A DNA stretch of 64,000 bases from Streptomyces sp. AJS327 (GTDB lineage: Bacteria; Actinomycetota; Actinomycetes; Streptomycetales; Streptomycetaceae): NCBI RefSeq assembly GCF_013450295.1, contig NZ_SKBR01000004.1, positions 372,001 to 436,000 of the forward strand, read 5' to 3'. The translations under genes were made by a program, and so were the position numbers. The notes below the pieces were generated by a model. The model saw nothing but the letters and a program-made list of their open reading frames with translations, made no database searches and was not told the DNA's origin. Below are positions 40,541 through 48,978 of the stretch, piece after piece. Numbering within the stretch: position 1 is the first letter of the stretch; every line of letters begins with the position of its first letter.

Positions 40541-42114
40541 AAGGCTCCACCTACCGCCGCTGCTACTGCCGCCACCCCGAGACCGGGAAGCCCCTCGGCA
40601 CTGCCTGCCCCAAGCGCAGGAGCAAGAAGCACGGCACGTACTCCATCCGCCAAGAGTTGCCGCCGCACGACGACGGCACCCGACGCGCCTTCAACCGCGC
40701 CGGTTACGAGACCCTCAAAGCCGCCCAGGCTGAACTTGACCACGTCCGCGCGCTTCTCAACATCCCCGACGGCGACGACCCCGAAGGCATCGCCCTCATC
40801 ACCGAGATGCTCGAAGAGGTGGCCGACGACAAGTCACCGCTGCCCGATGTCGAGGAGACCCGACGTCGGCTCAACTCGGGTCAGGAGCTGATCGGTCGGC
40901 TCACCGTCGCCGACTGGCTGGACCGCTGGCTAGCCTCCAAGCGCATACGCAAGTCCAGCGTCACCCGCTACGAGACCGACATCCGCGTACACCTCAAGCC
41001 GCACATCGGCGGTCGGCGACTCGACCGTCTCCGCGTCACTCACCTCTCGGACATGTTCACCGCCATCTCGGACGGCAACGCCGAGATCCTGGAGCAGAAC
41101 GCCCAGCGACGGGCTGCCATAGACGAGTTGGCCACGGTTCCGTGGAAGGGCGTCGAGAACCGCGCCCGTCGCAAGGCCATGAGGGCCGCGATCGACGAGA
41201 TGCCTCCGTTCCGCCGGACCACCGGCGCGGCCACCCGCCAACGCATCCGCGGGACGCTCCGCGCCGCGCTGAACGACGCCATGGCGCAGCAGATCATCAC
41301 CTTCAACCCGGCCGCGCACGTCGAGCTCGACCCGGCGCGCAAGCCGAAGGCGCTGGTGTGGACTGACGAACGCGTCGCCAGGTGGGAGGCCACCGGCGAG
41401 AAGCCTTCGCCCGTCATGGTCTGGACTCCCGAGCAGACCGGCGCCTTCCTCGATCACGTGGCAGACGACCGGCTCTACGCGATGTGGCACGTCATTGCCC
41501 TTCGCGGACTGCGTCGCGGTGAGGCATGCGGGCAGATGTGGTCGGAGACCCATCTGAAGAAGTACGCCCTGACGGTGTCGACTCAGCTGGTGCAGGACGG
41601 CTGGGATGTCGAGGAGTCCGACCCGAAGACCGACAGCGGTTTCCGCACCGTCGCGCTCGATGACGACACCGTGAGCGTGCTCAAGCAGCACCGGAAGCGC
41701 CAGCGCGCGGAGCGCGAGGAATGGGCGTCCGGCTGGGTCGACACCGGACTCGTCTTCACGCAGGAGGACGGCTCCTGGCTGCACCCCGGCAAGATCACGG
41801 ACCGCTTCGAGCGGCTCGTTGCCTCCTTCGGCCTCCCGCCGATACGCCTGCACGACCTGCGGCACGGGGCAGCGACGCTCATGCTCGCGGCCGGTGTGGA
41901 CGTGAAGGTCGTGTCCGAGACGCTCGGCCACAGCGACACCCGGATCACGCGGGACATCTACCAGAGCGTCTTCCCCGAGGTTGCCAAGGACGCCGCCGAA
42001 GCCGCCGCCGGCCTGGTCCCGATCCAGCGGAAGGCACAGGCGAAGAAGGCCGCGAAGGGGAAGACGGACCGGAAGAGGAAGGCCAAGAAGAAGAGCAAGG
42101 CCACAAAGGTGTAG
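40537..42114 (+). CDS. int: Tyrosine-recombinase integrase
   Basis: 525 residues. N-terminal Cys/His-like start (YRRCYCRHPETGKPLGTACPKRRSKKHG), core-binding domain (VADWLDRWLASKRIRKSSVTRYETDIRVHLKP), and catalytic domain with Arg in RGLRRGE (about 325), HDLRHG (about 438-443) and Tyr475 in ITRDIYQ. It inserts the element into the 3' end of tRNA-Thr by recombining the 43-bp att sequence. TTG 40537, coupled to the XRE stop, is the only start that keeps the N-terminus. It lies 131 bases from the tRNA, as is usual. Confidence 0.95.
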   Translation: MKGSTYRRCYCRHPETGKPLGTACPKRRSKKHGTYSIRQELPPHDDGTRRAFNRAGYETLKAAQAELDHVRALLNIPDGDDPEGIALITEMLEEVADDKSPLPDVEETRRRLNSGQELIGRLTVADWLDRWLASKRIRKSSVTRYETDIRVHLKPHIGGRRLDRLRVTHLSDMFTAISDGNAEILEQNAQRRAAIDELATVPWKGVENRARRKAMRAAIDEMPPFRRTTGAATRQRIRGTLRAALNDAMAQQIITFNPAAHVELDPARKPKALVWTDERVARWEATGEKPSPVMVWTPEQTGAFLDHVADDRLYAMWHVIALRGLRRGEACGQMWSETHLKKYALTVSTQLVQDGWDVEESDPKTDSGFRTVALDDDTVSVLKQHRKRQRAEREEWASGWVDTGLVFTQEDGSWLHPGKITDRFERLVASFGLPPIRLHDLRHGAATLMLAAGVDVKVVSETLGHSDTRITRDIYQSVFPEVAKDAAEAAAGLVPIQRKAQAKKAAKGKTDRKRKAKKKSKATKV

Positions 42115-42133
42115 CCCCAGCTCGGGACGCTCC

Positions 42134-42152
42134 CGCTCACGCATCGCTCACG
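42134..42152. repeat. Right copy of the 19-bp terminal repeat
   Basis: CGCTCACGCATCGCTCACG, identical to 24531-24549 and in the same orientation, 20 bases after the integrase stop. Confidence 0.7.
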
Positions 42153-42212
42153 CACGGCCCCTCGGCGGGCCCGGCTCGTCATGCGCCGATACCCCCGCGC
42201 ACGACAAAGGGC

Positions 42213-42235
42213 CAGGTCAGACGGTGTCTGACCTG
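42213..42235. terminator. Hairpin between integrase and tRNA-Thr
   Basis: CAGGTCAGAC (42213-42222), loop GGT, GTCTGACCTG (42226-42235): a perfect 10-bp stem between two convergent genes. It occupies the same place as the 15-bp hairpin beside the left att copy, but the sequences differ. Confidence 0.75.
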
Positions 42236-42246
42236 ACCCTCAACCG

Positions 42247-42320
42247 AGCCGCCTGGGGGAGTCGAACCCCCGACCTACGCATTACGAGTGCGTCGCTCTG
42301 GCCGACTGAGCTAAGGCGGC
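42247..42320 (-). tRNA. tRNA-Thr (anticodon CGU); its 3' part is attR
   Basis: On the minus strand the acceptor arm GCCGCCT pairs with AGGCGGC, the anticodon stem ACGCA/TGCGT frames loop CTCGTAA, and GGTTCGACTCC is the T arm. The anticodon CGT reads ACG (Thr). Length 74. The 3' CCA is not encoded. The last 42 bases plus one outside form the 43-bp att repeat (42246-42288), so integration restores a complete tRNA here and leaves the half copy at 24372. Confidence 0.97.
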
Positions 42321-42656
42321 AGGCTGTCGCTGCCAAGGGTGGCAGCCGCAGCGACGGTAAGTCTACAGGGTTTGTGGGGGTGGTCCCGACCGGGTCGAGG
42401 CGCTGGTCAGCTGGGAGGTTCGTCCGGTGCGGGGCGCGTCGGAGGCGGGCGGTCGGCGGGGTGGGTGGTGTGTGGGCGCGGGGGTGAGCGGGGTGGGGCG
42501 GGTCAACGGTGGGGTGGGGGGTGTGCGCCATCCAGGGTCCGGCGTCACGCCCAGGTGTTGTCGCGGCGCGGGCGGGGTTTCCCGGGGCGTGGGACGGGGG
42601 GACCGACCGGCCCTACCCCCGGGTGGCCGCGCGGGGGTTTCCCTAGGAGGGCCGTG
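42321..42656. other. Gene-free region upstream of tRNA-Thr and ctaD
   Basis: Divergent promoters for tRNA-Thr (left) and the cytochrome oxidase gene (right) must lie here. It is G-rich with GTG/GGGG runs; AGGAGG at 42645-42650 is the ctaD ribosome binding site. No small gene is convincing. Confidence 0.6.
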
Positions 42657-44408
42657 ATGCTGCTGCGGTGGCTGACGACGACGGACCACAAGGTGATCGG
42701 CAACCTGTACCTGGTCACCGCGTTCGGGTTCTTTCTGCTGGGCGGGCTGCTGGCGCTGGTGATGCGGGCGGAACTCGCTCAGCCGGGGCTGGAACTGCTC
42801 TCCGCCGAGCAGTACAACCAGCTGTTCACCGTGCACGGGACGATCATGATGCTGTTGTTCGCGACGCCGCTGTTCGCGGGGTTCGCCAACGCGCTCATGC
42901 CGCTCCAGATCGGGGCGCCCGATGTGGCGTTCCCGCGGATGAACGCGTTGACCTACTGGCTGTACCTGTTCGGTGGCCTGATGGTGGTGGCGGGCTTCCT
43001 CACTCCGGGCGGGGCCGCGAGCTTCGGGTGGTTCGCGTACGCGCCGCTCAACAGCGCCGTCTACTCACCGGGTTCGGGTGGGGACCTGTGGACGTTGGGG
43101 CTGGTGGTGGCGGGGCTGAGTACGACGCTGGGGGCCGTCAACTTCATCACCACCGTCATCTGCCTGCGGGCGCCGGGGATGACGATGTTCCGGATGCCGT
43201 TGTTCACCTGGAACGTGCTCTTCACGTCCCTGCTGGCGCTGCTGGCTTTCCCCGTGCTCACCGCGGCGTTGCTGGCGCTCGCCGCCGACCGGAAGCTCGG
43301 CGCCCACGTCTTCGACCCGGCCAACGGGGGCGCGATCCTGTGGCAGCACCTGTTCTGGTTCTTCGGCCACCCCGAGGTGTACATCGTGGCGCTCCCCTTC
43401 TTCGGGATCGTCAGCGAGATCATTCCGGTGTTCAGCAGGAAACCGCTCTTCGGATACCTCGGGCTGGTCGGCGCCACGGCCACCATCACGGTGCTGTCCG
43501 CCGTGGTGTGGGCGCACCACATGTTCGCCACCGGCGCCGTGCTGTTGCCGTTCTTCTCCTTCATGTCCTTCCTGATCGCGGTGCCCACCGGGGTGAAGTT
43601 CTTCAACTGGGTCGGGACGATGTGGCGCGGGTCGCTGAGTTTCGAGACGCCGATGCTCTGGGCCGTCGGCTTCCTGGTCACGTTCCTGCTGGGCGGGTTG
43701 AGCGGGGTGCTGATCGCGTCGCCGCCGCTGGACTTCCACGTCACGGACAGCTACTTCGTCGTGGCGCACCTGCACTACGTGCTCTTCGGGACCGTCGTCT
43801 TCGCGATGTTCGGCGGTTTCTCCTTCTGGTGGCCGAAGTTGACGGGCCGGATGCTGAACGAGCGGATCGGAACCGTCCATTTCTGGCTCACCTTCGTCGG
43901 CTTCCAGACGACGTTCCTCGTGCAGCACTGGCTCGGGCAGAACGGCATGCCCCGCAGGGTCGCCGACTACCTGCACGCGGACGGGTTCACCCTGCTCAAC
44001 GGCGTCTCCTCGTTGGGCGCGCTGATCCTCGGCGCCTCCACGCTCTGCTTCCTCTTCAACGTCTGGTGGACGGCGGCCTACGGGAAGCCGGTGGGGGTGG
44101 ACGACCCCTGGGGCTTCGGCCGCTCCCTGGAGTGGGCGACCAGCTGTCCGCCGCCGCGCCACAACTTCGTGGCGGTTCCCCGGGTGCGGTCGGAGTCGCC
44201 CGCGTTCTGGATGAACCATCCGGAGGCCGGTGAGCGGCACCGGCTCATGTCCGTCCCGCCCGCGCACCCCTCCCCGGCTCCGTCCTCCCCGGCCGCGTCT
44301 TCGGCCGCGTCTTCGGCCCCGGCTCCGTCGTCGTCCGCGGGGTGGGCCGGGGCTTCTGGGCGCCCGGGGGAGGGGCCGGACCCGGCTGAGGAGGGGCGCC
44401 GCCGATGA
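42657..44408 (+). CDS. ctaD: Cytochrome c oxidase subunit I (aa3-type)
   Basis: 583 residues, about 12 membrane helices. Ligands seen: FTVHGTIMM (heme a), FFGHPEVYIVALP (CuB His and the Tyr it is linked to), WAHHMFATG (CuB His pair), VAHLHYVLFG (heme a3 and heme a). It ends in a Ser/Ala/Pro tail not needed for function. ATG 42657, six bases after AGGAGG, is preferred over GTG 42654. Streptomyces has a main ctaCDFE-qcrCAB cluster elsewhere; this copy lacks ctaC, ctaE and the qcr genes except a convergent cytochrome b, so it is probably a second copy. Confidence 0.95.
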   Translation: MLLRWLTTTDHKVIGNLYLVTAFGFFLLGGLLALVMRAELAQPGLELLSAEQYNQLFTVHGTIMMLLFATPLFAGFANALMPLQIGAPDVAFPRMNALTYWLYLFGGLMVVAGFLTPGGAASFGWFAYAPLNSAVYSPGSGGDLWTLGLVVAGLSTTLGAVNFITTVICLRAPGMTMFRMPLFTWNVLFTSLLALLAFPVLTAALLALAADRKLGAHVFDPANGGAILWQHLFWFFGHPEVYIVALPFFGIVSEIIPVFSRKPLFGYLGLVGATATITVLSAVVWAHHMFATGAVLLPFFSFMSFLIAVPTGVKFFNWVGTMWRGSLSFETPMLWAVGFLVTFLLGGLSGVLIASPPLDFHVTDSYFVVAHLHYVLFGTVVFAMFGGFSFWWPKLTGRMLNERIGTVHFWLTFVGFQTTFLVQHWLGQNGMPRRVADYLHADGFTLLNGVSSLGALILGASTLCFLFNVWWTAAYGKPVGVDDPWGFGRSLEWATSCPPPRHNFVAVPRVRSESPAFWMNHPEAGERHRLMSVPPAHPSPAPSSPAASSAASSAPAPSSSAGWAGASGRPGEGPDPAEEGRRR

Positions 44409-44794
44409 GGACGGAGGCTGTGATCTTCGCGGGCGTCGCGCTGTTCTTCGCCGCCGTCACCGTGCCCTACGCGCTCTCCGCGCGCGATCCGGCCGGTACC
44501 GCCGCGCTGCTGGTGGCGGTTCTGATGGCGGCGCTGATCGCGACGTTCCTGGCCGTGCAGTACGGCCGCCGGGGCGCCCGTCCCGAGGACCGGAGGGACG
44601 GGGAGATCCGTGACCGTGCCGGGCCGGTGGACTTCTTCCCGCCGCGGAGTCCGTGGCCGGTGGTCACGGCGCTGGGGGTCGCGCTCACCGCCTCCGGCGT
44701 GGTGGTCGCGCTCTGGCTGCTGTTGGTCGGGGTGGGCGTCACCGCCGCGGGCGTCAGCGGTTTCGCCCTCCAGTACGCCTCGCGGCGCGACTGA
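44405..44794 (+). CDS. ctaF-like: Cytochrome c oxidase subunit IV-like membrane protein
   Basis: 129 residues with four predicted membrane helices (first two at about 5-55, last two at 84-122). The start overlaps the ctaD stop by four bases, as for ctaD-ctaF pairs. The family has little sequence conservation; position decides. GPVDFFPPRSPWPVVTALGVAL before helix 3 resembles actinobacterial subunit IV. Confidence 0.78.
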   Translation: MRTEAVIFAGVALFFAAVTVPYALSARDPAGTAALLVAVLMAALIATFLAVQYGRRGARPEDRRDGEIRDRAGPVDFFPPRSPWPVVTALGVALTASGVVVALWLLLVGVGVTAAGVSGFALQYASRRD

Positions 44795-46583
44795 ACCATC
44801 CCAGCACCCGGGCGGTACACGGGAGTTCGGAGGCCCCGCCCGTCGCCGCTCCCGTCCCCGTCCCCCTCCCCGTCCAGGCTTCCGCGCCCTCGCCCGTCCC
44901 CGCTTTCGCGCCCTCGGCCCCGCCCGTCGCCGGTTTCGGGGAGCGTGGGGAGCGCGGGGGGCCGGGCAGGTCCGGAGACGAGGGGGAGCCGAGGGAGTCG
45001 GGGGAGCTGGGGGAGTCAGGGGAGTCGAGGGGCGGGACGTCGCGGTAGTACCAGGTGCTCAGGGCGGCTCGGACGCGGTGACGGCGGCGGTCGCCGGGGG
45101 TGGCGGTGAGGGGGCGGGGCAGCTCCTGCGCCCGGAGCGTGTAGCGCGCCCCGTCGGAGAGCGGACGGTGGGTGGGGTGGAAGGTGCCCTCGACGGACTG
45201 CCAGACCTCGCCGGTCGCCTCGCCGTGCCGTAGCCGCTCGCGGTCCGAGCGGCGGAGCGCCGCGCAGTACCGCCGGGTGACGGAGAAGGCCAGCAGGGGG
45301 GCGAGGACGAGTGCCGCCCGCAGCGTCCACGTCAGCCCGTTGAGGGAGACGTCGAAGGTGTCGGCGAGGACGTCGTTGCCGCCCGCGAGGAGGAGCACCG
45401 CGTAGCAGACGGTGCCCGCCACCCCCAGCGCGGTCCGTACGGGGCGGTCGCGCGGGCGGTCGCACAGGTGGTGTGGGGCGTGGTCGCCGGTGACCCACTT
45501 CTCGAAGAGCGGGTAGGCGTACAGGGTGAGGAACAGCAGGGTTGGCAGGACCACGGCCGGGAGCAGCACGTTCCACATCACCGTGTGGCCGAGGTGCGTC
45601 GACTCGAACGGGGGGACGAGGCGCAGCGCGCCCTCCAGGAAGCCGACGTACCAGTCGGGCTGGGCGGCGGTCGAGACGTCGCCGGGGCGGTAGGGGCCGT
45701 AGGACCAGACGGGGTTGATCTGGGCGACCCCGCCCAGCAGCACCAGGATGCCGAACACCGCGAAGAAGAGGCCGCCCGACTTCGCCGCGAACTGCGGGTA
45801 CATGGGGCTGCCGAGGACGTTCCGCTGGTGCCGTCCGGGTCCGGACCACTGGGTGTGCTTCAGGTAGAAGACCAGGGCCAGGTGCACCCCGACGAGGGCC
45901 AGCAACAGGGCGGGGAGGAGCAGGATGTGGAGCGGGTAGAGCAGGCCGATGACGTCGTGTCCCGGGTACTCGCCGCCGAACACCAGGAAGCTGAGGTAGG
46001 TGCCGACCAGCGGGATGGAGAGCATGATGCCCTGCGCGATGCGCAGGCCGGTGCCGGAGAGCAGGTCGTCGGGGAGCGAGTAGCCGCTGAACCCCTCGGC
46101 GAGTGCCAGGACGAACAGGGTCACGCCGATCAGCCAGTTGATCTCGCGGGGCTTGCGGAAGGCGCCGGTGAAGAAGACCCGCAGCAGGTGCAGCCCGATG
46201 GCGGAGAGGAACACCAGCGCCGCCCAGTGGTGGGTCTGCCGGACGAGCAGCCCACCCCGTACGTCGAAGCTGAGGTGCAGGGTGGAGGCGTACGCCTGGG
46301 ACATCCGCACCCCGCGCAGGGGGGCGTACGAGCCCTGGTACGCCACCTCCGTCATGTTCGCGTCGAAGAACAGGGTGAGGTAGACGCCGGTCAGCAGCAG
46401 CACCAGCAGGCTGTAGAGCGCCAGTTCGCCGAGCAGGAAGGACCAGTGGCCGGGGAACGCCTTCCGCAGCAGGGCGCCGGCGCCGTCAGAGAGCGGCAGC
46501 CGTTCGTCGATGGCCCGATAGCCCCGCTCCACCAGACCGCTCGTTCCGGCGCTCCGCCGGTTCCTCTCCCGTGTGCGGACCAC
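44754..46583 (-). CDS. qcrB-like: Cytochrome b (QcrB-like) of a bc-type complex
   Basis: 609 residues. Eight or nine helices; two b-heme His pairs: THHWAALVFLSAIGLH (His118 and His132, 13 between) and LHILLLPALLLALVGVH in the fourth helix. SLPDDLLSGTGLR is the quinone-site loop. The start GTG 46583 follows GGAGG. The C-terminal 100 residues are a Ser/Pro/Asp/Gly repeat and the 3' end overlaps ctaF by 41 bases, convergent. No Rieske or cytochrome c gene is adjacent, so it must borrow those subunits or work with the neighbouring oxidase. Confidence 0.9.
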   Translation of the reverse strand: MVRTRERNRRSAGTSGLVERGYRAIDERLPLSDGAGALLRKAFPGHWSFLLGELALYSLLVLLLTGVYLTLFFDANMTEVAYQGSYAPLRGVRMSQAYASTLHLSFDVRGGLLVRQTHHWAALVFLSAIGLHLLRVFFTGAFRKPREINWLIGVTLFVLALAEGFSGYSLPDDLLSGTGLRIAQGIMLSIPLVGTYLSFLVFGGEYPGHDVIGLLYPLHILLLPALLLALVGVHLALVFYLKHTQWSGPGRHQRNVLGSPMYPQFAAKSGGLFFAVFGILVLLGGVAQINPVWSYGPYRPGDVSTAAQPDWYVGFLEGALRLVPPFESTHLGHTVMWNVLLPAVVLPTLLFLTLYAYPLFEKWVTGDHAPHHLCDRPRDRPVRTALGVAGTVCYAVLLLAGGNDVLADTFDVSLNGLTWTLRAALVLAPLLAFSVTRRYCAALRRSDRERLRHGEATGEVWQSVEGTFHPTHRPLSDGARYTLRAQELPRPLTATPGDRRRHRVRAALSTWYYRDVPPLDSPDSPSSPDSLGSPSSPDLPGPPRSPRSPKPATGGAEGAKAGTGEGAEAWTGRGTGTGAATGGASELPCTARVLGWFSRAARRTGGRNR

Positions 46584-46825
46584 CGGTACCTCCTCCGTGC
46601 GAGGTTCGTCCGTGCCCCGCGCCCCGGTGGGCAAACGCGCGCCGGGGCAGATGCCACCGGACGGCCCGCCCGATACCCCGTGACGGGGGAGGGGCGGAGG
46701 GGAGCGGTGCCGGGGAGGCCCGGGCGAGCCGGGATGTCCGGGGTGCCGGGCCGGGGCGCTCCGGCGGCGGGGCGGGCGGCGCGCTCGTACGCTGAGCTGG
46801 GGGCGAGTGACGGAGGGAGCCGGGC

Positions 46826-47116
46826 ATGGCCGAGGGAACCGAGGTCCAGGACAATCCGGGCGCACGCCGTTACGAGGCGTACGTCGACGGCGGGCTCGCC
46901 GGGTTCGTCGCGTACACGCGGTCACCGGGGGCGGTCGAGCTGACGCACACCGAGGTCGATCCCGCGTACGAGGGGCGCGGGGTCGGCGGTGCCCTCGCGC
47001 GGACCGCGCTGGACGCCGCCCGCGAGGCCGGTGACGTGGTCCTGCCGTCCTGCCCCTTCATCGCGGGCTGGATCCAGCGGCACCCCGACTACCAGTCGCT
47101 GACGAGGGGCGCCTGA
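46826..47116 (+). CDS. GNAT-fold N-acetyltransferase-like protein (YidJ type)
   Basis: 96 residues. GFVAYTRSPGAVELTHTEVDPAYEGRGVGGALARTALDAAREAGDVVLPSCPFIAGWIQRHPDY covers the short GNAT domain, with acetyl-CoA loop EGRGVGGAL and the HPxY end. Members are common and their substrate is unknown. It is a stand-alone gene with GGAG before ATG 46826. Confidence 0.9.
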   Translation: MAEGTEVQDNPGARRYEAYVDGGLAGFVAYTRSPGAVELTHTEVDPAYEGRGVGGALARTALDAAREAGDVVLPSCPFIAGWIQRHPDYQSLTRGA

Positions 47117-47224
47117 GAGCCCGCTCCACCGCCCCGCCCCCGCCGGTGAGGCCGGGCCGGGCTGTCCGGGAATATCCGGGACTGTCCGGGGCTGGTCGGG
47201 GCTGGTTGGTGGTCAGATGAGGGC

Positions 47225-47265
47225 TGGTCAGGGGTGGTCAGGGGTGGTCAGGGGTGGTCAGGGGG
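47225..47265. repeat. 10-bp tandem repeat at the 3' end of the MarR gene
   Basis: GGGGTGGTCA repeats three times exactly (47231-47260) with partial copies on both sides. It covers the last codons of the MarR frame and the spacer. Confidence 0.8.
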
Positions 47266-47800
47266 TGGGGGAGGACGGGGGTGACGCCGGGGGCGCGGGG
47301 GAGGCCGGGGGATGGTCGCCGAGTCCGGTGAGGAGCTTGCGCAGGAGGTCGGCGAGGTGGCGCTGCTCCGCCTCGTCCAGCGGGCTGAGCAGGCGCACCT
47401 CGTTGTCGAGGTGCGCCGTCAGCGCCTCGGTGACCAGCGCGAGGCCGGAACCGGTGAGGCGCACCAGGACGTTGCGTCTGCTCGACGGGTCGGGCTCGCG
47501 GTCGACCAGCCCCTTGGCGGCCAGCCGATCGAGCCGGTTGGTGATCGCGCCCGCGGTGACCATGGAGGCCCTGCTGAGGGCGCCGGGGCTGAGCTGGTAG
47601 GGCGGCCCGGCGCGGAGCAGCGTGGCGAGGATGTCGAACTCCCAGAGCTGGAGGCCGTGTTCGGCGAAGGTCTCGCCGAGTCCGCGTTCCAGCAGGCGGG
47701 CGGCGCGCTGTACCCGGCCGACCACGCCCATCGGGCTCACGTCGAGGTCGGGGCGTTCGGCCTGCCACTGGGCCAGTACCCAGTCGAGGTTGTCACGCAT
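47258..47800 (-). CDS. MarR-family regulator (two-step winged helix)
   Basis: 180 residues. GLQLWEFDILATLLRAGPPYQLSPGALSRASMVTAGAITNRLDRLAAKGLVDREPDPSSRRNVLVRLTGSG is the complete MarR DNA-binding part, followed by the dimerisation helix LDEAEQRHLADLLRKLLTGL and a Pro/Ser-rich tail. It is divergent from an EamA transporter, with a large 18-bp inverted repeat between them. It probably represses the transporter and itself. Confidence 0.92.
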   Translation of the reverse strand: MRDNLDWVLAQWQAERPDLDVSPMGVVGRVQRAARLLERGLGETFAEHGLQLWEFDILATLLRAGPPYQLSPGALSRASMVTAGAITNRLDRLAAKGLVDREPDPSSRRNVLVRLTGSGLALVTEALTAHLDNEVRLLSPLDEAEQRHLADLLRKLLTGLGDHPPASPAPPASPPSSPTP

Positions 47801-47814
47801 CTCGAAAACCCTTC

Positions 47815-47879
47815 ACGTTGAACTGTTTGACGAAAAGGTATCAGGCTCGTAATCTCCTCTGCGTCAAACAGTTCAACGT
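47815..47879. promoter_or_regulatory. Long inverted-repeat operator between marR and eamA
   Basis: ACGTTGAACTGTTTGACG (47815-47832) is exactly inverted at 47862-47879; the spacer is 29 bases. The left arm sits 15 bases from the marR start. Two MarR dimers could each take one arm and block both promoters. Confidence 0.8.
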
Positions 47880-47965
47880 TGAGAGGATGCTCCGATGGTG
47901 CGGGACCACGGCTGCCACGGCTCCATACGACGGCTCGAACATGACGCGGCGCCCGGGAGCCGGGC

Positions 47966-48973
47966 GTGAACGCGCGGACCGCGCCGAGCGCCCCGGACGG
48001 GTCGGGCGCTCCCGACGGCCCGGGCGGCACCGCCGAGACGCCCGGCGCCGGAGGGACTGACGGGACCGGCGGGACGAGCGACATCGGCGGCACCGGCGCG
48101 ATCACCGCGCTCTCCGCGGTCGCCCCGGTGGTCTGGGGCACCACCTACCTGGTCACCACCGAGTGGCTCCCGCCCGACCGGCCGCTGATCTCCGGCGTCC
48201 TGCGGGCGCTGCCCGCCGGGCTCATCGCCCTCGCGCTCGGCCGGGCCCTGCCGCGCGGCGCCTGGTGGTGGCGCGCGGCGCTGCTGGGCACCCTCAACAT
48301 CGGCGCCTTCTTCGTCCTGCTCTTCGTCGCCGCCTACCGGCTGCCGGGCGGGGTGGCCGCCACCCTCTCGGCGGCGCAGCCCCTGATGGTCGCGGCCTTC
48401 GCGTACCTGCTGCTGCGGGAGCGAGTGACCGGCTGGCGGCTCGGCTGGGGTCTGGTGGGCATCGTCGGCGTCGCGCTGATGGTGCTGCGCGGCCCGCTCG
48501 GCTTCGACCCGGTCGGCATCGTCGCCGGGCTCGCTGGTACGGGCGTGATGGCCGCCGGGGTCGTGCTCACCAAGCGGTGGGGGAGGCCGCCGGGCGTGGG
48601 CGTCCTCGCGCTCACCGGCTGGCAGCTCACCGCGGGCGGACTGTTCATCCTGCCGCTCGCCCTCGCCGTCGAGGGGCCACCCCCGGCGCTCGGCGTCTCC
48701 GAACTCGGCGGCTACGCCTGGCTGTCGCTGGTCGGAGCCCTGCTGGCGTACGTGCTCTGGTTCAACGGGATCGGCCGACTACCCGTCACCGCGCTCTCGT
48801 TCCTGTCGCTGCTCTCGCCCGTCGTCGCCACCGTGCTCGGCTGGCTGGTGCTCGACGAGTCCCTGACCGCCGGACAGACGCTCGGCTTCGTCCTCGCGCT
48901 GACGGCCATCGCCGCCGCCCAACTCAGCCCACCCACCCTGTTCAGCGCCCCAGGGCGCTCCAAGGAGGTCTGA
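47966..48973 (+). CDS. EamA/DMT-family transporter
   Basis: 335 residues. A 40-residue Gly/Thr linker is followed by ten helices in two EamA halves (AVAPVVWGTTYLVTTEWLPPDRPL; LVGALLAYVLWFNGIGRLPVTALSFLSLLSPVVATVLGWLVLDE). Likely exports a metabolite. GTG 47966 is kept; a shorter start would only drop the linker. Followed after five bases by the NAD-binding gene, so an operon under the divergent MarR. Confidence 0.88.
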   Translation: MNARTAPSAPDGSGAPDGPGGTAETPGAGGTDGTGGTSDIGGTGAITALSAVAPVVWGTTYLVTTEWLPPDRPLISGVLRALPAGLIALALGRALPRGAWWWRAALLGTLNIGAFFVLLFVAAYRLPGGVAATLSAAQPLMVAAFAYLLLRERVTGWRLGWGLVGIVGVALMVLRGPLGFDPVGIVAGLAGTGVMAAGVVLTKRWGRPPGVGVLALTGWQLTAGGLFILPLALAVEGPPPALGVSELGGYAWLSLVGALLAYVLWFNGIGRLPVTALSFLSLLSPVVATVLGWLVLDESLTAGQTLGFVLALTAIAAAQLSPPTLFSAPGRSKEV

Positions 48974-48978
48974 CAGCC

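Larger units (their letters stand above)
24372..42288. mobile_element. Integrative mobilizable element in tRNA-Thr(CGU), about 17.9 kb
   Basis: Bounded by a perfect 43-bp direct repeat, the right copy inside an intact tRNA-Thr gene. Integrase, XRE regulator and an excisionase-like gene lie at the right end next to the tRNA, as expected. Maintenance and transfer functions are a DUF3631 ATPase, MobC and a relaxase. I find no FtsK/TraB-type DNA pump or T4SS, so it would need a helper for transfer. Cargo: Trypco2 + trypsin-STAND-TPR (low GC) and a deformylase/glycosyltransferase/kinase cassette. A 19-bp repeat just inside each end (24531, 42134) may be integrase arm sites. Confidence 0.9.

Noticed and set aside
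42668..44233. A 521-codon rightward frame
   Set aside because: It lies over ctaD in another frame and has no domain; ctaD has all ligands.
47225..47265. CRISPR-like spacing of short repeats
   Set aside because: Units of 10 bp are directly adjacent with no spacers; simple tandem repeat. No cas gene in the window.
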